Shown here in pieces: positions 28,944 through 38,124 of a DNA stretch of 64,000 nt. The notes below the pieces were generated by a model. It did not search any database and was not told where the DNA came from. It saw nothing but the letters and a program-made list of their open reading frames with translations. This DNA is from Rhabdophis nuchalis (Eukaryota; Chordata; Lepidosauria; Squamata; Natricidae): positions 69,583,619 to 69,647,618 of the forward strand of contig CM077648.1 in the NCBI GenBank assembly GCA_039707465.1. The letters run 5' to 3'. The translations under genes were made by a program, and so were the position numbers. The stretch's first letter is position 1; each line of letters opens with the position of its first letter.

Positions 28944-29712
28944 ATGGCAACGAAGCAAGGGGGAGGTCCCCCAGCTGGCGCAGCTCTATTGCAACCGCAG
29001 ATGAAGATAATAAGCCTCCAGGATTTGAAAAACTTTATAGGTAAAGAAATCAAAGAAGTTAAAGGAATGGTCCAGGATAATATGGATAAATATGAACAGC
29101 TTGATAAAAATATACAAATAATAGCTAAGGGTCTGTCTGATGTGGTGCTCAAGGTGGATAATAAAGTTGAACAACTGGCTTTGGACCTGGAAACTAAAAT
29201 GAAAGAATCTGATTTAAAATCTGTGGAAGTTGGTGGAAAAATACAAAGGATTGATAATGAAATAACTATGATGCAATTTAGATCAATGGAATTTGCTATC
29301 AGATTGAGGGAAATAAGGGAGAATCCTAGAGAAGATATTAGAAGAATCTGCGGGGAAGCATTGTCTATATTACTGAAACTGGATGATTCCGATGAGATTT
29401 TTTTTAAGATTGATAAAATTTACAGAGTAAACTCACGTGCAGCACTACAAAGACAGCTACCAAGAGATGTGGTTATATATTTTACTGATAGAAGCCTTAG
29501 AAATGATATTTTGCAGAAGTCCTTTTACTCTGCTCTTCAAATAGATGGAAACCAGATTGGTGTTTTTAAGGAGTTACCACCAGTTATGTTAAAGTCTAGA
29601 AGAGATTTTGGATTTTTGGTAGCAGAGTTGAAGAATAGACAGATACAGTACAGGTGGGATGTTCCAATGGGTATTATACTGAGATATGAAGGTGTGAGAT
29701 ATCGTTTGAATA
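28944..29712 (+). CDS. L1 ORF1 protein, 3'-truncated at the inversion break
   Basis: The protein starts MATKQGGGPPAGAALLQPQM. It has a coiled coil (about residues 15-100: LKNFIGKEIKEVKGMVQDNM, LDKNIQIIAKGLSDVVLKVD, VEQLALDLETKMKES), then the RRM (FRSMEFAIRLREIRENPRED) and CTD (FFKIDKIYRVNS, LPRDVVIYFTDRSLRNDILQ, IQYRWDVPMGIILRYEGVRY). It ends at about residue 256, where the TSD and CR1 begin. ORF1p coats L1 RNA as trimers. No internal stop is seen. The ORF is diverged from the HAL1-like ORF1, so two L1 subfamilies are present. Confidence 0.85.
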
Positions 29713-29730
29713 CCTCTCTAGGCATCTCTT
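29713..29730. repeat. Target-site duplication, right copy (18 bp)
   Basis: Identical to 26481-26498. Confidence 0.92.
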
Positions 29731-30257
29731 GTGGCGTTTCATCACCCTCAACTCCTTGGTGAACCAAGGAGCCTGGGTGGCTCGATGCCGCATGAGAGGC
29801 CACAAGGGCACGACCCGGTCCAAAGGCCCCCATGGCCGCAGCACTCCATGCAGCCACTAGGTCCTCAGTTGGGGCACGGGTCAGGGTCACAGGTAATGGC
29901 TCAAGCTCCATCTGGAACCTTTCAGGGTCCATCAGGTGCCTGGGGCGGAACCACCTAGGGATTTCTGGTTCCGCCTCCCCGCGGTGGAGATTAACAAGGG
30001 TGATCTTGGAGTAGGGGACTTAGCCATCTCTGGCTCAACTTTCCAACCGCTACGGTTGGAAAGTTGAGCCGGAGAAGTGAGTGATCTGACCATGACAGGG
30101 GTATGATGGCTAAATCCCCTACTCCAAGATCACCCTTGTTAATCTGACCCCCCCTGCAATTCCAGGACCTACACCCTCCCCGTCGAGACCGTCAGCCGGC
30201 CTGGGAGAATTCCCCGGTGGGCGGTCACCCTCCCCCACCACCCTAGTTGCAAATTTA
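29731..30257 (-). mobile_element. CR1 copy 6, 5' part with fold-back
   Basis: This continues copy 6 through the linker (APWFTKELRVMKRH-like on minus) and the end of the endonuclease, then enters a fold-back (29988-30145) and GC-rich sequence up to 30257. A GATTGCCCTC repeat at 30258 marks its likely junction with copy 4. Confidence 0.7.
29988..30145. repeat. Long fold-back (inverted repeat)
   Basis: 29988-30028 (AGATTAACAAGGGTGATCTT...) is the near-perfect reverse complement of 30105-30145. Inner arms GGCTCAACTTTCCAACCG (30032-30049) and 30053-30070 flank a 3-base loop. The right arm is ordinary CR1 sequence, so the left arm is a copied, inverted duplicate. Confidence 0.85.
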
Positions 30258-30267
30258 GATTGCCCTC

Positions 30268-31030
30268 CTCTCTCCCTGGAACCCCTTAAAACCCGGACTA
30301 AAAATCTAATTAAAAATCCCCTTAGGTTCCCTTTCGACCACCTCTCTTGATTAATAAATCACTCATCGAGGTGGGCCCTCGTTAACGTTGAGGGCCAAAC
30401 CTGCAAGAGAGGGGACGCTCGCAGGGCATGGAGGTCAGCTGCTAAGTGCATTAAGGTGTCTGTGTGAGGAAAGTTGTCCGAAAGGAGGCACCACCTTGAT
30501 ATATATTGTCATTGTTATTGTTATTGGGGGCCATAAGTCTGTAAGTTCCTTAATTAATGTTAATCTAGCGTTGTCCTATCCTCAGCACAGGGAAGGGTGC
30601 GATGATGCGGGTAATGGCGGGTAATGGCAGCGCTGTCCGAAAAGAGGCCGCAAAAAAGGAGAGCAACAAGATCGACAAGACAGAGCGAGGAGTCAATGAG
30701 GAGGCAAGGCAATGACAGAACAAGCGATGAAAATGAAGAGACGAAGCTATGGGGCAGCAGAGGCGACAGGAACAAGACGGTAAGAGACAGACAGTAGGCC
30801 GTCGCATAATGAGAGACGAGGCGACGAAATGATGAGACGGATCGACGAGGCAGCGGGATCGACGAAGCAGCGGGAAGGCTCTTCTCGCAGGCTCACTCCA
30901 AACATTCATGGGGCTGGTAGCCAAACTTGGGGCTGGTAGGTTTATTTTCAGCAAGCACATTCTTTTTCAGTTTTTCAGCTCGCAGCTCGCAGCTCCTCCA
31001 TCTTAGCCAACCGGAACCGGAACCTGAACT
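30268..31030 (-). mobile_element. Probable 5' region of CR1 copy 4
   Basis: No protein domain is recognised. The stretch is GC-rich, then purine- and CGA-rich on plus (30600-30900). It lies where the 5'UTR/ORF1 of copy 4 should be if copy 6 is nested there. It ends in short repeats (CCGGAACCGGAACC, GAACTTTACT) next to the resumed gypsy LTR. Assignment is by position only. Confidence 0.4.
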
Positions 31031-31039
31031 GAACTTTAC

Positions 31040-31238
31040 TGAACTTTGAACTTTACTGAACTATGTCCCCTCCCCTCTGCCTATCATAAATCACGTTCCC
31101 CAATTAGTATCAAAAGTAAATCTATGCATGCTCAGTCACAGGTCATCCTGAGATTCCATTCCCAACCACAGGAATGTCAAGAATTTTCACTTCGTTAGGG
31201 CAGCCTGATAATCGTCATGGCAATGCTGGAACATTGAC
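31040..31238 (-). repeat. Gypsy A 5' LTR, inner part (or separate LTR fragment)
   Basis: From CTATGTCCCCTCCCCTCTGC to ACATTGACA it matches the gypsy A 3' LTR (10609-10783) with few changes. It carries an extra ACTTCGTT-containing segment that copy B also has (AGTTTGTT). It probably completes the 5' LTR split by CR1 copy 4 at 18675, though about 10 bp of LTR between the halves is not found. Confidence 0.65.
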
Positions 31239-31472
31239 AGTGAGTGCACCTTCCAGGACTTCTTTCCAATTGTGGGAAGAGAGAAAGAGAGACTTCGGGT
31301 GTGTTGGGCCAGTTCAGAGGGAAAGGGAGCGAGCATCACTTTTCACAGAACTTAGAGACTTCGTAGCCTGCTGTATATCCTGCTGTGAGAGAGCGGCTGC
31401 TGGTGCTCCTAATAAAGGCAATGTTTCATTAACTATAAAGGACTTGTCGTGTTTGGGAGCTGGGTCAGAACA
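31239..31472 (+). mobile_element. Possible LTR 3' half with poly-A signal
   Basis: A non-coding stretch with CTCCTAATAAAGGCAATG and a GGGTCAGAACA end is followed at once by Polinton sequence. It may pair with 10055-10424 as one LTR interrupted by gypsy A. Confidence 0.3.
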
Positions 31473-31479
31473 TTATCAC

Positions 31480-32735
31480 AATTTATACAACAAAAGCAAT
31501 GTGGAGCAAAGTTGGTTGACATCTTTGAGAACTTTCAAGATGCTTGCATGGAACACTAGAAGCTAGATCCCACCTGGTACTTTACATCTCCCAGGCTAGC
31601 TCTAAAAATCACAGAGGTTGAACTAGAGTTGTTGATTGATTACAATATGCTGCTCATGATAAAGCAAGGAATACTCGGCAGGATCAGCACCATCCTGAAT
31701 TGATTCATGTGTGCAAACACGTACATGAGTGAAGACTATGAAAGTGACAAACATTCATTCATTACTTATCTTGATGCAAACAACCTGTATTGATGGGTGA
31801 TGGGCAAACCACTTTCCGTTAGAGGATTTAAGTGGGTGACCGAAGCATAATTTGACAATTGGGAAAACATTATGGGTTGTATACTCAAGGTTGACTTGGA
31901 ATACCCAAAGGAATTACACAATCTATACAACAACTATCTGTTGTCTCGGGAAAATATTATTCCACCAGGATCAAAGGTTAAAAAGCAAATACCAAACCTA
32001 TGGAACAAAACAAAGTATGTGGTGCATTATGAGAATTTGAATCTGTACGAGAGTCTCGGGATGAAGATCACAAAAATTCACAACCGAATAAGATTTGAAG
32101 AAGAGGTGTTGTTGAAGAAGTACATCAATCTGAGTATTGATTTGAGAACAAAGGTTAAAAATGATTTCAAGAAAGACTTTTTCAAACTTATGAACAACAG
32201 AATCTTTGGCAAAATGATGAAAAACATTGAGAACCATGGCGACGAGTAAGAAGAAAGTTTGAAATTAACTGCACAGCCAAACTTCAACATATGTGTGATA
32301 TTTGACAAGAATTTAATCACCATGCATATGAGAAGGAAAAAGCTGAAGTACAACAAAGTGATACATCTAGGAATGTCTATACTGGATTTGAGCAAGATTT
32401 TGATGTACAATTTCCATTATCACTACATCAAACCCAAGTACAGAGACGAAGCAAAGTTGCTATTTACTGATGTCAACAGTCAATACGTATAAGATAAAGA
32501 CTGAAGATTTCTATGCTGATATCGCCAATGATATTGAGAAGTGATTCAACACTAGTGAAAAGCCATATTTCAGGTATTAGAACAGGTGTAAACAAGAAAG
32601 TGATCAGTATGTTCAAGGACAAAGCTCGCAGTAAGCAAATTGAAGAGTTAGTCGGGTTGAGGGCCAAACTTGGCTCATACATAATGTGAGCATGCAAAGG
32701 ATGCAGAAATTATAAAATCAGTCCTAAACATTGTG
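31480..32735 (+). pseudogene. Polinton/Maverick protein-primed DNA polymerase B remnant
   Basis: Frame-shifted translation follows the family B polymerase of vertebrate Polintons. Near 31750-31800 is the motif A block (SFITYLDANNLY). At 31872-32249 are the frames containing LKVDLEYPKELHNLYNNY, YVVHYENLNLYESLGMKITKIH and FFKLMNNRIFGKMMKNIE (motif B region). At about 32455-32500 is the motif C region, damaged (LLFTDVNSQY for a DTDS-type site). The end is VGLRAKLGSYIM at about 32650. At least three frameshifts and stops are visible. Polintons are virus-like DNA transposons that replicate with this enzyme, and this copy is dead. Confidence 0.78.
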
Positions 32736-32739
32736 GCTG

Positions 32740-33749
32740 TAGCTATGTCATGGTTCCAAATAATACACCAATAGCAAACAGAACTCTGAGGCAGGTAAAT
32801 TCCTCAAAGAACAAGTTTTATTGGATATACCATATTGGCACAGGCTGGTGAAAACTGACTCTGAATGTTCCCATGGTTTTCACCTAAATAAAAGTAAGTT
32901 TTCCCCCTTCCCCAAATAATCAGTCACATGGTCCTATCAAAATGTCATCCGGTTGCCTAGTAACTTCACTCCTCCTCTCTCCAACCATCTATGGGAATGT
33001 CCTTGGTTCTGAGTCGAAAGTATTTTGTTCTGGCTACAAGCCCCAGCTATTTCTATTCCCCCTCCCTATCCCTCAGCTCCAGTATGGCAACATTGAAGCC
33101 TCAAAATGGCCTCAGTCAGGTCAGCTTCAGGGTTGACAAGCCTCAATTGAAAAGGACTTCCTGCAAAGAGAAGAAATCACTAAGATATTACTTAAGGTTC
33201 AGCCTAACCACTTCTTCCTTCCTTGGAGGACCCTTAGGTGTCTGGGGGTACTTGTTAGTAACTCTAGGTTCAGAACCAGTGTTACAACTCTGGTCCCGTA
33301 ACCAGTGTTTGAAAATAAATGCGGAATAGTGTAATACACCGGACAGTAAAGACATACGTTGCTTTAACCACACACAAACTCTAAAACTCTGATAGTAAGA
33401 AAATAAATAGTCTTTACTTTGTAGCAACTAAAATACTTCTTCTGACCAGTAATACTAACTTCTCAAAACAATAACAGTCCTTCACTAAAGAGTTATCTTA
33501 CAGTGATGCAAAACAAATACTTCTTCTTTCTTCAGTCTCCAATATTTAGCTACTCAGCGGCAAACAGTAAACACAGGAATCAAAGGGAATTGAAAAGGGA
33601 ATGAACTGTGTTTCTGAGCTTGCTTATATGGTAGAGCTGAGAAGCACAGCCAATCAGAATTCAACATAGTTCTTAAAGCTACATATACTCTTTAAGAATA
33701 CTGGCTTATATATATTGTCAACCCAACATAAGAATGAATATCCTCACAG

Positions 33750-33750
<1 letters not shown>
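32740..33750. mobile_element. Unclassified LTR-like sequence
   Basis: There is no coding signal. TTCTTTGAGG/CCAATAAAAC-type sequence on minus (32800-32822) contains a reversed poly-A signal, and 33640-33660 has a CCAATCAG box. This suggests antisense LTR remnants. TSDs were not found, and part may be ordinary intron. Confidence 0.3.
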
Positions 33751-33839
<89 letters not shown>

Positions 33840-33866
33840 TTTATTTATTTATTTATTTATTTATTT
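33751..33866. repeat. (ACTT)n(ATTT)n compound microsatellite
   Basis: About 21 ACTT units grade into about 7 TTTA units, which join the CR1 3' tail at 33867. Confidence 0.95.
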
Positions 33867-33975
33867 GGGTTTATTGACCGCGACCTCTCTCCGAAGAGAC
33901 TCGGGGCGGTATACAAGAATTTAAGAGCATATACATATATAACAATTATAAATAATCAAACTAAATTAAATGTTA
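33838..33975 (-). mobile_element. L3/L2-like CR1 3' end (short copy)
   Basis: Only the 3' hairpin (GACCGCGACCTCTCTCC...ACTCGGGGCGGTATAC) and about 70 bp of 3'UTR remain. It is an extremely 5'-truncated insertion whose tail has expanded into the adjacent microsatellite. Confidence 0.8.
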
Positions 33976-34421
33976 ACTTGTTGAAACTGTTTGACCAACC
34001 TGTCTGCCTTCATATCCCAGCTCTTGACCCAGGTAGCTTCAGAGAGTGGGTACCCTTTCCATTGCACTAGGTACATGCAATTTAGAATCCAGGATTTTCT
34101 TTATCCTGTAATGCATTTTCCCTTTCACCACTATTGGTTTTGGGGCTGCCCGATCTACCAGCCTGATCCACTGGCTCTGTTGTGAAAGACCAGATGCACT
34201 TGCCCTAACAAGTGGGAGGAGTTTAATTTGCACTGTGATTACTTTCACTATAGGGAAATGCCCTATGAACTTTGGTCCTAGTTTTTTGCAAAGGAGTTTT
34301 AACTTTAGGTACTTCATTGAGAGGTAAACCTTGCTTCCCAGTTGGAATGGCATTTGGGGGCTGTGGTTTTTGTCAACTTGTGTTTTATGGGTTTTTGCCA
34401 CTTTTTATAAAGCTCGTTTGG
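33976..34421 (-). pseudogene. Old gypsy copy C, integrase C-terminus and chromodomain part
   Basis: The minus frame (34039-34401) has FQLGSKVYLSMKYLKLKL, KKLGPKFIGHFPIVKV and KMHYRIKKILDSK, related to copies A and B but clearly more diverged. Its upstream continuation is at 41165-42142. The gap between them is filled by another repeat that contains copy B. Confidence 0.75.
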
Positions 34422-34466
34422 TACTATATTTTTCGGAGTATAAGACGCACCGGAGTATAAGACACA
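34422..34466. mobile_element. CGGAGTATAAGACGCAC-type interspersed repeat, left end
   Basis: TATTTTTCGGAGTATAAGACGCACCGGAGTATAAGACACA is a direct-repeat motif seen in vertebrate interspersed repeats, class not recalled. Gypsy B inserted at its CCCAG. The repeat continues at 40440. Confidence 0.5.
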
Positions 34467-34471
34467 CCCAG
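34467..34471. repeat. Gypsy B TSD, left (CCCAG)
   Basis: The five bases match 40440-40444 exactly, directly outside the two LTRs. Confidence 0.85.
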
Positions 34472-34796
34472 TGTCAAGCTCCCAATGAGAAACATCAAAT
34501 GATTCATGGCCTCACGTAAAAGTTCAAAGCAATGTCCGTTTATTGAATATAACGTCATGGCGAGCCATGGTTGCAGCCAGATCTGAGAATAATTGGATGG
34601 CTTCTGCACTTTACCCCCTTATGCCCCCTCCCCTCTGCTTGTCATAATTTACGTTCTCCAATTAGCATTGAAAATAATTGCATGCATCCGCAGTCACAGG
34701 CTGTTCTGAGATTCCTTTCCTGCCACAGGAATGTCAAGCATTTTCAGTTTGTTAAGGCAAACAGATAAAATCCATGGCAACATCAGGATGTTGACA
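34472..34796 (-). repeat. Gypsy B 3' LTR
   Basis: 325 bp, nearly identical to 40115-40439. It contains CAGCCAGATCT (34574-34584), complementary to the PBS. The adjoining GGCTCCCCTTACTTCTC on plus is the polypurine tract of the minus-strand element. Confidence 0.93.
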
Positions 34797-34863
34797 TCCG
34801 GCTCCCCTTACTTCTCGAAAGCAACCTATGGGAAACAAGACAATCTGAATGCAGATGTATGCC

Positions 34864-35433
34864 TTAGGGATGCGTTCCCCTCCCCCCTGGCTTGCTTGGG
34901 TTTTCTGCATGGAATTTTGCTATAAGGCGGTCAGCTTGGATGTTTCTATGTTTCACCCACGATGCTTCCGATAGGGGATAACCCTTCCACTTGATTAGGT
35001 ATTGGAGTTGCCTTCTGTGCCACCTCGAATCAAGAATTCGTTGGACTTCATAATGGGTTTGGCCCCCTATGACCACAGGGCCTGGGGGCGCACGGGGCAG
35101 TGGTCTCAGAGTGGAACCGATCACAGGTTTCAAAAGGCTACTATGAAACGATTGGTGTGTCTTCCCCAGCAATCGAGGTAGTTTCAATATCACTGTGACT
35201 GGGTTGATGATCTTTATTATGGGGAATGGCCCCACAAATTTTGAGCCCAGTTTTTTGCTGGGCAGTCTTAGTCTCAAATATTTTGTGGAGAGGTAAACCT
35301 TCTCTCCCACCTGGAATGGCCGTTGCGGAGCCCGGTGTTTATCTGCCTGTTTCTTGTAGGTTTGTGTCGCTTTGTCTAGGGCTTTCTTGACATTTTCCCA
35401 AGCTGCTTTCAGCATCGACATCCAATCAGTCAA
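34864..35433 (-). CDS. Gypsy B integrase C-terminus and chromodomain
   Basis: The 189-codon frame includes [59 protein letters not shown] and a chromodomain near the C-terminus (VQRILDSRWHRRQLQYLIKW, KGYPLSEASWVKHRNIQADR). The chromodomain is expected to guide integration to particular chromatin. The first residues overlap the end of the upstream frame by four bases. A G-run at about 35443-35452 marks the probable frameshift between them. Confidence 0.87.
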   Translation of the reverse strand: MTDWMSMLKAAWENVKKALDKATQTYKKQADKHRAPQRPFQVGEKVYLSTKYLRLRLPSKKLGSKFVGPFPIIKIINPVTVILKLPRLLGKTHQSFHSSLLKPVIGSTLRPLPRAPPGPVVIGGQTHYEVQRILDSRWHRRQLQYLIKWKGYPLSEASWVKHRNIQADRLIAKFHAENPSKPGGRGTHP

Positions 35434-37082
35434 GCTGACAGAGGAGGGGGGGGGTCTCTTGGATACTCAGGCATTGGGACGAAATCCATGCCGCTCACTA
35501 CTTTAAACGGTGTGAGTCCTGTGCTGCTGTGAACAGCATTATTGTATGCAACCTCAGGGAAAGATAAAAGGTCTGCCCAATTAGACTGCTGATAGTTCAC
35601 ATAGCACCTCAGGTACTGCTCTATCATGGCGTTCAGTCTTTCTGCTGCCCCATTAGTGCTCGGATGAAAAGCTGAACTAAGACCCTGAGATGATCCAATG
35701 GACCGCAGGAACTCCCTCCAAAATTTAGCCGTGAACTGGACCCCTCTGTCTGAGATGATTCTTCGAGGTACTCCATGCAGTCGGTAGATATGCTTCACAA
35801 ACAGTTTAGCCAGCTTGTGAGCCGAGGGTAGTCCGCTACAGCGAATGAAGTGTGCCTGCTTGGAGAACAGGTCTATTACAGTCCAAATCACTGTGTTCCC
35901 CCCACTTTTTGGCAACTCTACTATAAAGTCCATTGCAATCTCCTCCCATGGCCTTGTTGGTTCTGCCACTGTTTGCAGTAGTCCCAGGGGTTTTCCTGGT
36001 CGTATTTTCATTGTGGCACAGACTGTGCAGCTTTTTACACAGCTATCCACATCTTTCTTCATTCCAGGCCACCAGAATTGCCTCCGGGCTAGGTGTAAAG
36101 TCTTTAGGAACCCAAAATGGCCTGCCATTTTGGCGTCGTGGCTCCTCTGGAGAACTAGGATACGTAGAGATTCTGGAACGTAGAGTTTCGTCCCCTTCCA
36201 GGCAAGGTCATCCCTCTTCGTCAAGATGTGTTGGTTGTTTTGGAACCAAGGGTCCGTTAGCAGCTCAGTTTTGAGTCTTGTGGTTAGATCGCTTGTGGTT
36301 TGACCCCGTCGGTCACGGTGTTGCCGCCTGGTGGTTACTTGGGCAGCTGGTTGAGCAGAAGGAATAATGGCGTCCACTACGTGCTCCCGTTCGCATTTGT
36401 ACTGAGGCATGCGGGAGAGGGCATCAGCTAGAAAGTTCCTCTGCCCTGGAATGTGCTTTAGTACGAAGTTGAAACGGTTGAAGTATTGAGCCCATCGGAC
36501 TTGTTTGGGTGATAGTTTCCGTGGGGTTCTGAGAGCTTCCAGATTTTTGTGGTCGGTCCAAACTTCAAACGGTTTCTGGCTCCCTTCTAGCAGGTGTCTC
36601 CAGGTTAGTAGTGCCCATCGCACTGCAAAAGCCTCCTTTTCCCATGCGGCCCATCGTCTCTCCGTGTCTGTGAGTTTGCGGGAGGTATAGGCACAGGGTT
36701 GCAAATTTCCTTGGTTGTTTCTTTGGAGCAGTACTGCTCCTACGGCCATGTCGCTGGCGTCTGCCTGGATCACGAAAGGTTGCTCAGGGTCAGGATGCTT
36801 CAGTACCGGCTCCTTTGCAAACATTTCTTTCAGTGTTTCGAATGCCTCCTGGCAGGTTAGGCTCCACTGTAGGGGTTGTCCCGGACGAGGTTTCATTCCT
36901 GGGCTCCCTGTCTTCAGGAGGTCTGTCAGGGGTTTGGCAATCTTCGCAAAGGAAGGAATTAACTGCCTGTAGAAGTTCGCGAACCCTAGGAAACTTTGTA
37001 GCTGTCTGCGAGTGCGAGGGGGTTGCCAGCTTAGGACGGCTTGCACTTTAGCTGGGTCCATCTCTATTCCCTCATTTGACAC
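35430..37082 (-). CDS. Gypsy B RT thumb, RNase H and integrase
   Basis: The 550-codon frame starts in the RT connection (QLQSFLGFANFYRQLIPSFA). RNase H follows (PFVIQADASDMAVGAVLLQR, WAAWEKEAFAVRWALL, WTDHKNLEAL, NFLADALSR), then the integrase zinc region (HFGFLKTLHLARRQFWWPGM, DSCVKSCTVCATMK) and catalytic core (MDFIVELPKSGG, ISDRGVQFTAKFW, HPSTNGAAERLNAMIEQYLR). The three acidic core residues are visible. The RT palm lies in separate frames upstream. It is a well-preserved polyprotein segment, but it is cut off from its chromodomain by a frameshift. Confidence 0.88.
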   Translation of the reverse strand: MSNEGIEMDPAKVQAVLSWQPPRTRRQLQSFLGFANFYRQLIPSFAKIAKPLTDLLKTGSPGMKPRPGQPLQWSLTCQEAFETLKEMFAKEPVLKHPDPEQPFVIQADASDMAVGAVLLQRNNQGNLQPCAYTSRKLTDTERRWAAWEKEAFAVRWALLTWRHLLEGSQKPFEVWTDHKNLEALRTPRKLSPKQVRWAQYFNRFNFVLKHIPGQRNFLADALSRMPQYKCEREHVVDAIIPSAQPAAQVTTRRQHRDRRGQTTSDLTTRLKTELLTDPWFQNNQHILTKRDDLAWKGTKLYVPESLRILVLQRSHDAKMAGHFGFLKTLHLARRQFWWPGMKKDVDSCVKSCTVCATMKIRPGKPLGLLQTVAEPTRPWEEIAMDFIVELPKSGGNTVIWTVIDLFSKQAHFIRCSGLPSAHKLAKLFVKHIYRLHGVPRRIISDRGVQFTAKFWREFLRSIGSSQGLSSAFHPSTNGAAERLNAMIEQYLRCYVNYQQSNWADLLSFPEVAYNNAVHSSTGLTPFKVVSGMDFVPMPEYPRDPPPPLSA

Positions 37083-37224
37083 TCTGTAGCCTAGATAGTC
37101 TAGTCGCTCACGGTGGAATTCACATTTTGATAGTTTGACATACAGGTTGGCTGCCAGAAGTTTTTCCAGTACTTGGCGAACCAGGGGTATGTGGTCATCG
37201 ACGGTCTCAGTGTAAATAAGGATG

Positions 37225-38124
37225 TCATCTAGAAAAACAAGGACCCCCTTGTATTAACTGCATGAACACTGCTTGGGCTCCCTGTAATCCAAAAGGCATC
37301 ACTTTGAATTGGAAGCTTCCTAAAGGGCAGTTGAATGCTGTTTTCCATTCATCTCCTTCTCTGATCCGTATTCGGTAGTATGCTTCTCTGAGGTCTAATT
37401 TGGTAAAGACTTTTCCCTTGGCCAAGTGAGACAGCATATCTTTCATGAGGGGAAGCGGGTATAGGTTGTGTACGCACACCCCATTTATCCCTCGAAAATC
37501 CATGACCAAACACATAGTTCCATCTTTTTTCTCTTTGAAAAGGACTGGTGCCGCAATCCGTGGCTTGGCTGGCTCGATGAACCCTCTTGCTAGGTTTTTA
37601 TCTATGTATTCACGCATTTCTTGCATCTCTCGAGGCGTCATGGCATACAGCTTGGGTTTGGGTAGTTTTGCCCCAGGGATGATTTCAATGGCACAATCTG
37701 TTTCGCGGTGGGGGGGCAGGATGTCGCATTCTGTCTCACTGAACACTTCTGCGAGGTCCTGGTATTCCACTGGAATCAGTTCAGCCTCTGGGGGTTTGTC
37801 AGATGTGGTTGCCAGTTGTTCTCGTGGGCTCTCTTGGGGGACTCCCAATGTGAGTGGTATTTCTGCTTGCTCATGAGGGAGGGGTTGAGGACCCGGTGAT
37901 ATCCTAAGTCTGCCGGTGCCCCCCTGCCACCAGATGGTTGGTCCCCACTTGTCTAACCAGGAAAGTCCAAGTATAACTGCCTCTGTCATTTTGGGGGCTA
38001 TTATAAATCGAATTATTTCCCAGTGATCTGCCAATTCTAGTCTCACTGGTTCAGTTAGGTGAGTGGCATAGGCTCCGCCCATTAGGGATCCGTCAACCTG
38101 CTCGAATCGAATCGGGTGGGCCAA
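37225..38124 (-). CDS. Gypsy B protease C-part and reverse transcriptase N-part
   Basis: Starting within the protease region, the frame continues through the linker (ILGLSWLDKWGPTIWW, LIPVEYQDLAEVFSETECD) and the RT: KPKLYAMTPREMQEMREYID, FIEPAKPRIAAPVLFKEKKD, VMDFRGINGVCVHNLYPLPL, FTKLDLREAYYRIRIREGDE with catalytic aspartate, and MPFGLQGAQAVFMQLI. It then shifts out of frame at a roughly 26-bp deletion relative to copy A, just before the FLDD catalytic box, which survives in another frame at about 37219-37245. Confidence 0.85.
   Translation of the reverse strand: MAHPIRFEQVDGSLMGGAYATHLTEPVRLELADHWEIIRFIIAPKMTEAVILGLSWLDKWGPTIWWQGGTGRLRISPGPQPLPHEQAEIPLTLGVPQESPREQLATTSDKPPEAELIPVEYQDLAEVFSETECDILPPHRETDCAIEIIPGAKLPKPKLYAMTPREMQEMREYIDKNLARGFIEPAKPRIAAPVLFKEKKDGTMCLVMDFRGINGVCVHNLYPLPLMKDMLSHLAKGKVFTKLDLREAYYRIRIREGDEWKTAFNCPLGSFQFKVMPFGLQGAQAVFMQLIQGGPCFSR

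Larger units (their letters stand above)
26499..29712 (-). mobile_element. L1 insertion with 5' inversion (twin-primed), nested in CR1 copy 6
   Basis: The poly-T at 26499-26504 is the poly-A end of a minus-strand L1 3' part (26499 to about 28340: 3'UTR, ORF2 C-terminus, RT, ORF1-tail-like sequence). From about 28340 the orientation flips: 5'UTR and ORF1 run on the plus strand to 29712. An 18-bp perfect TSD encloses both parts, so they entered in one event. The inverted piece covers the 5' portion of L1 and the direct piece the 3' portion, as expected for twin priming. Endonuclease and part of ORF2 are missing. Confidence 0.85.

Noticed and set aside
31174..31566. 130-codon plus-strand frame
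   Set aside because: It begins in the gypsy LTR and ends in Polinton sequence. It has no continuous homology.
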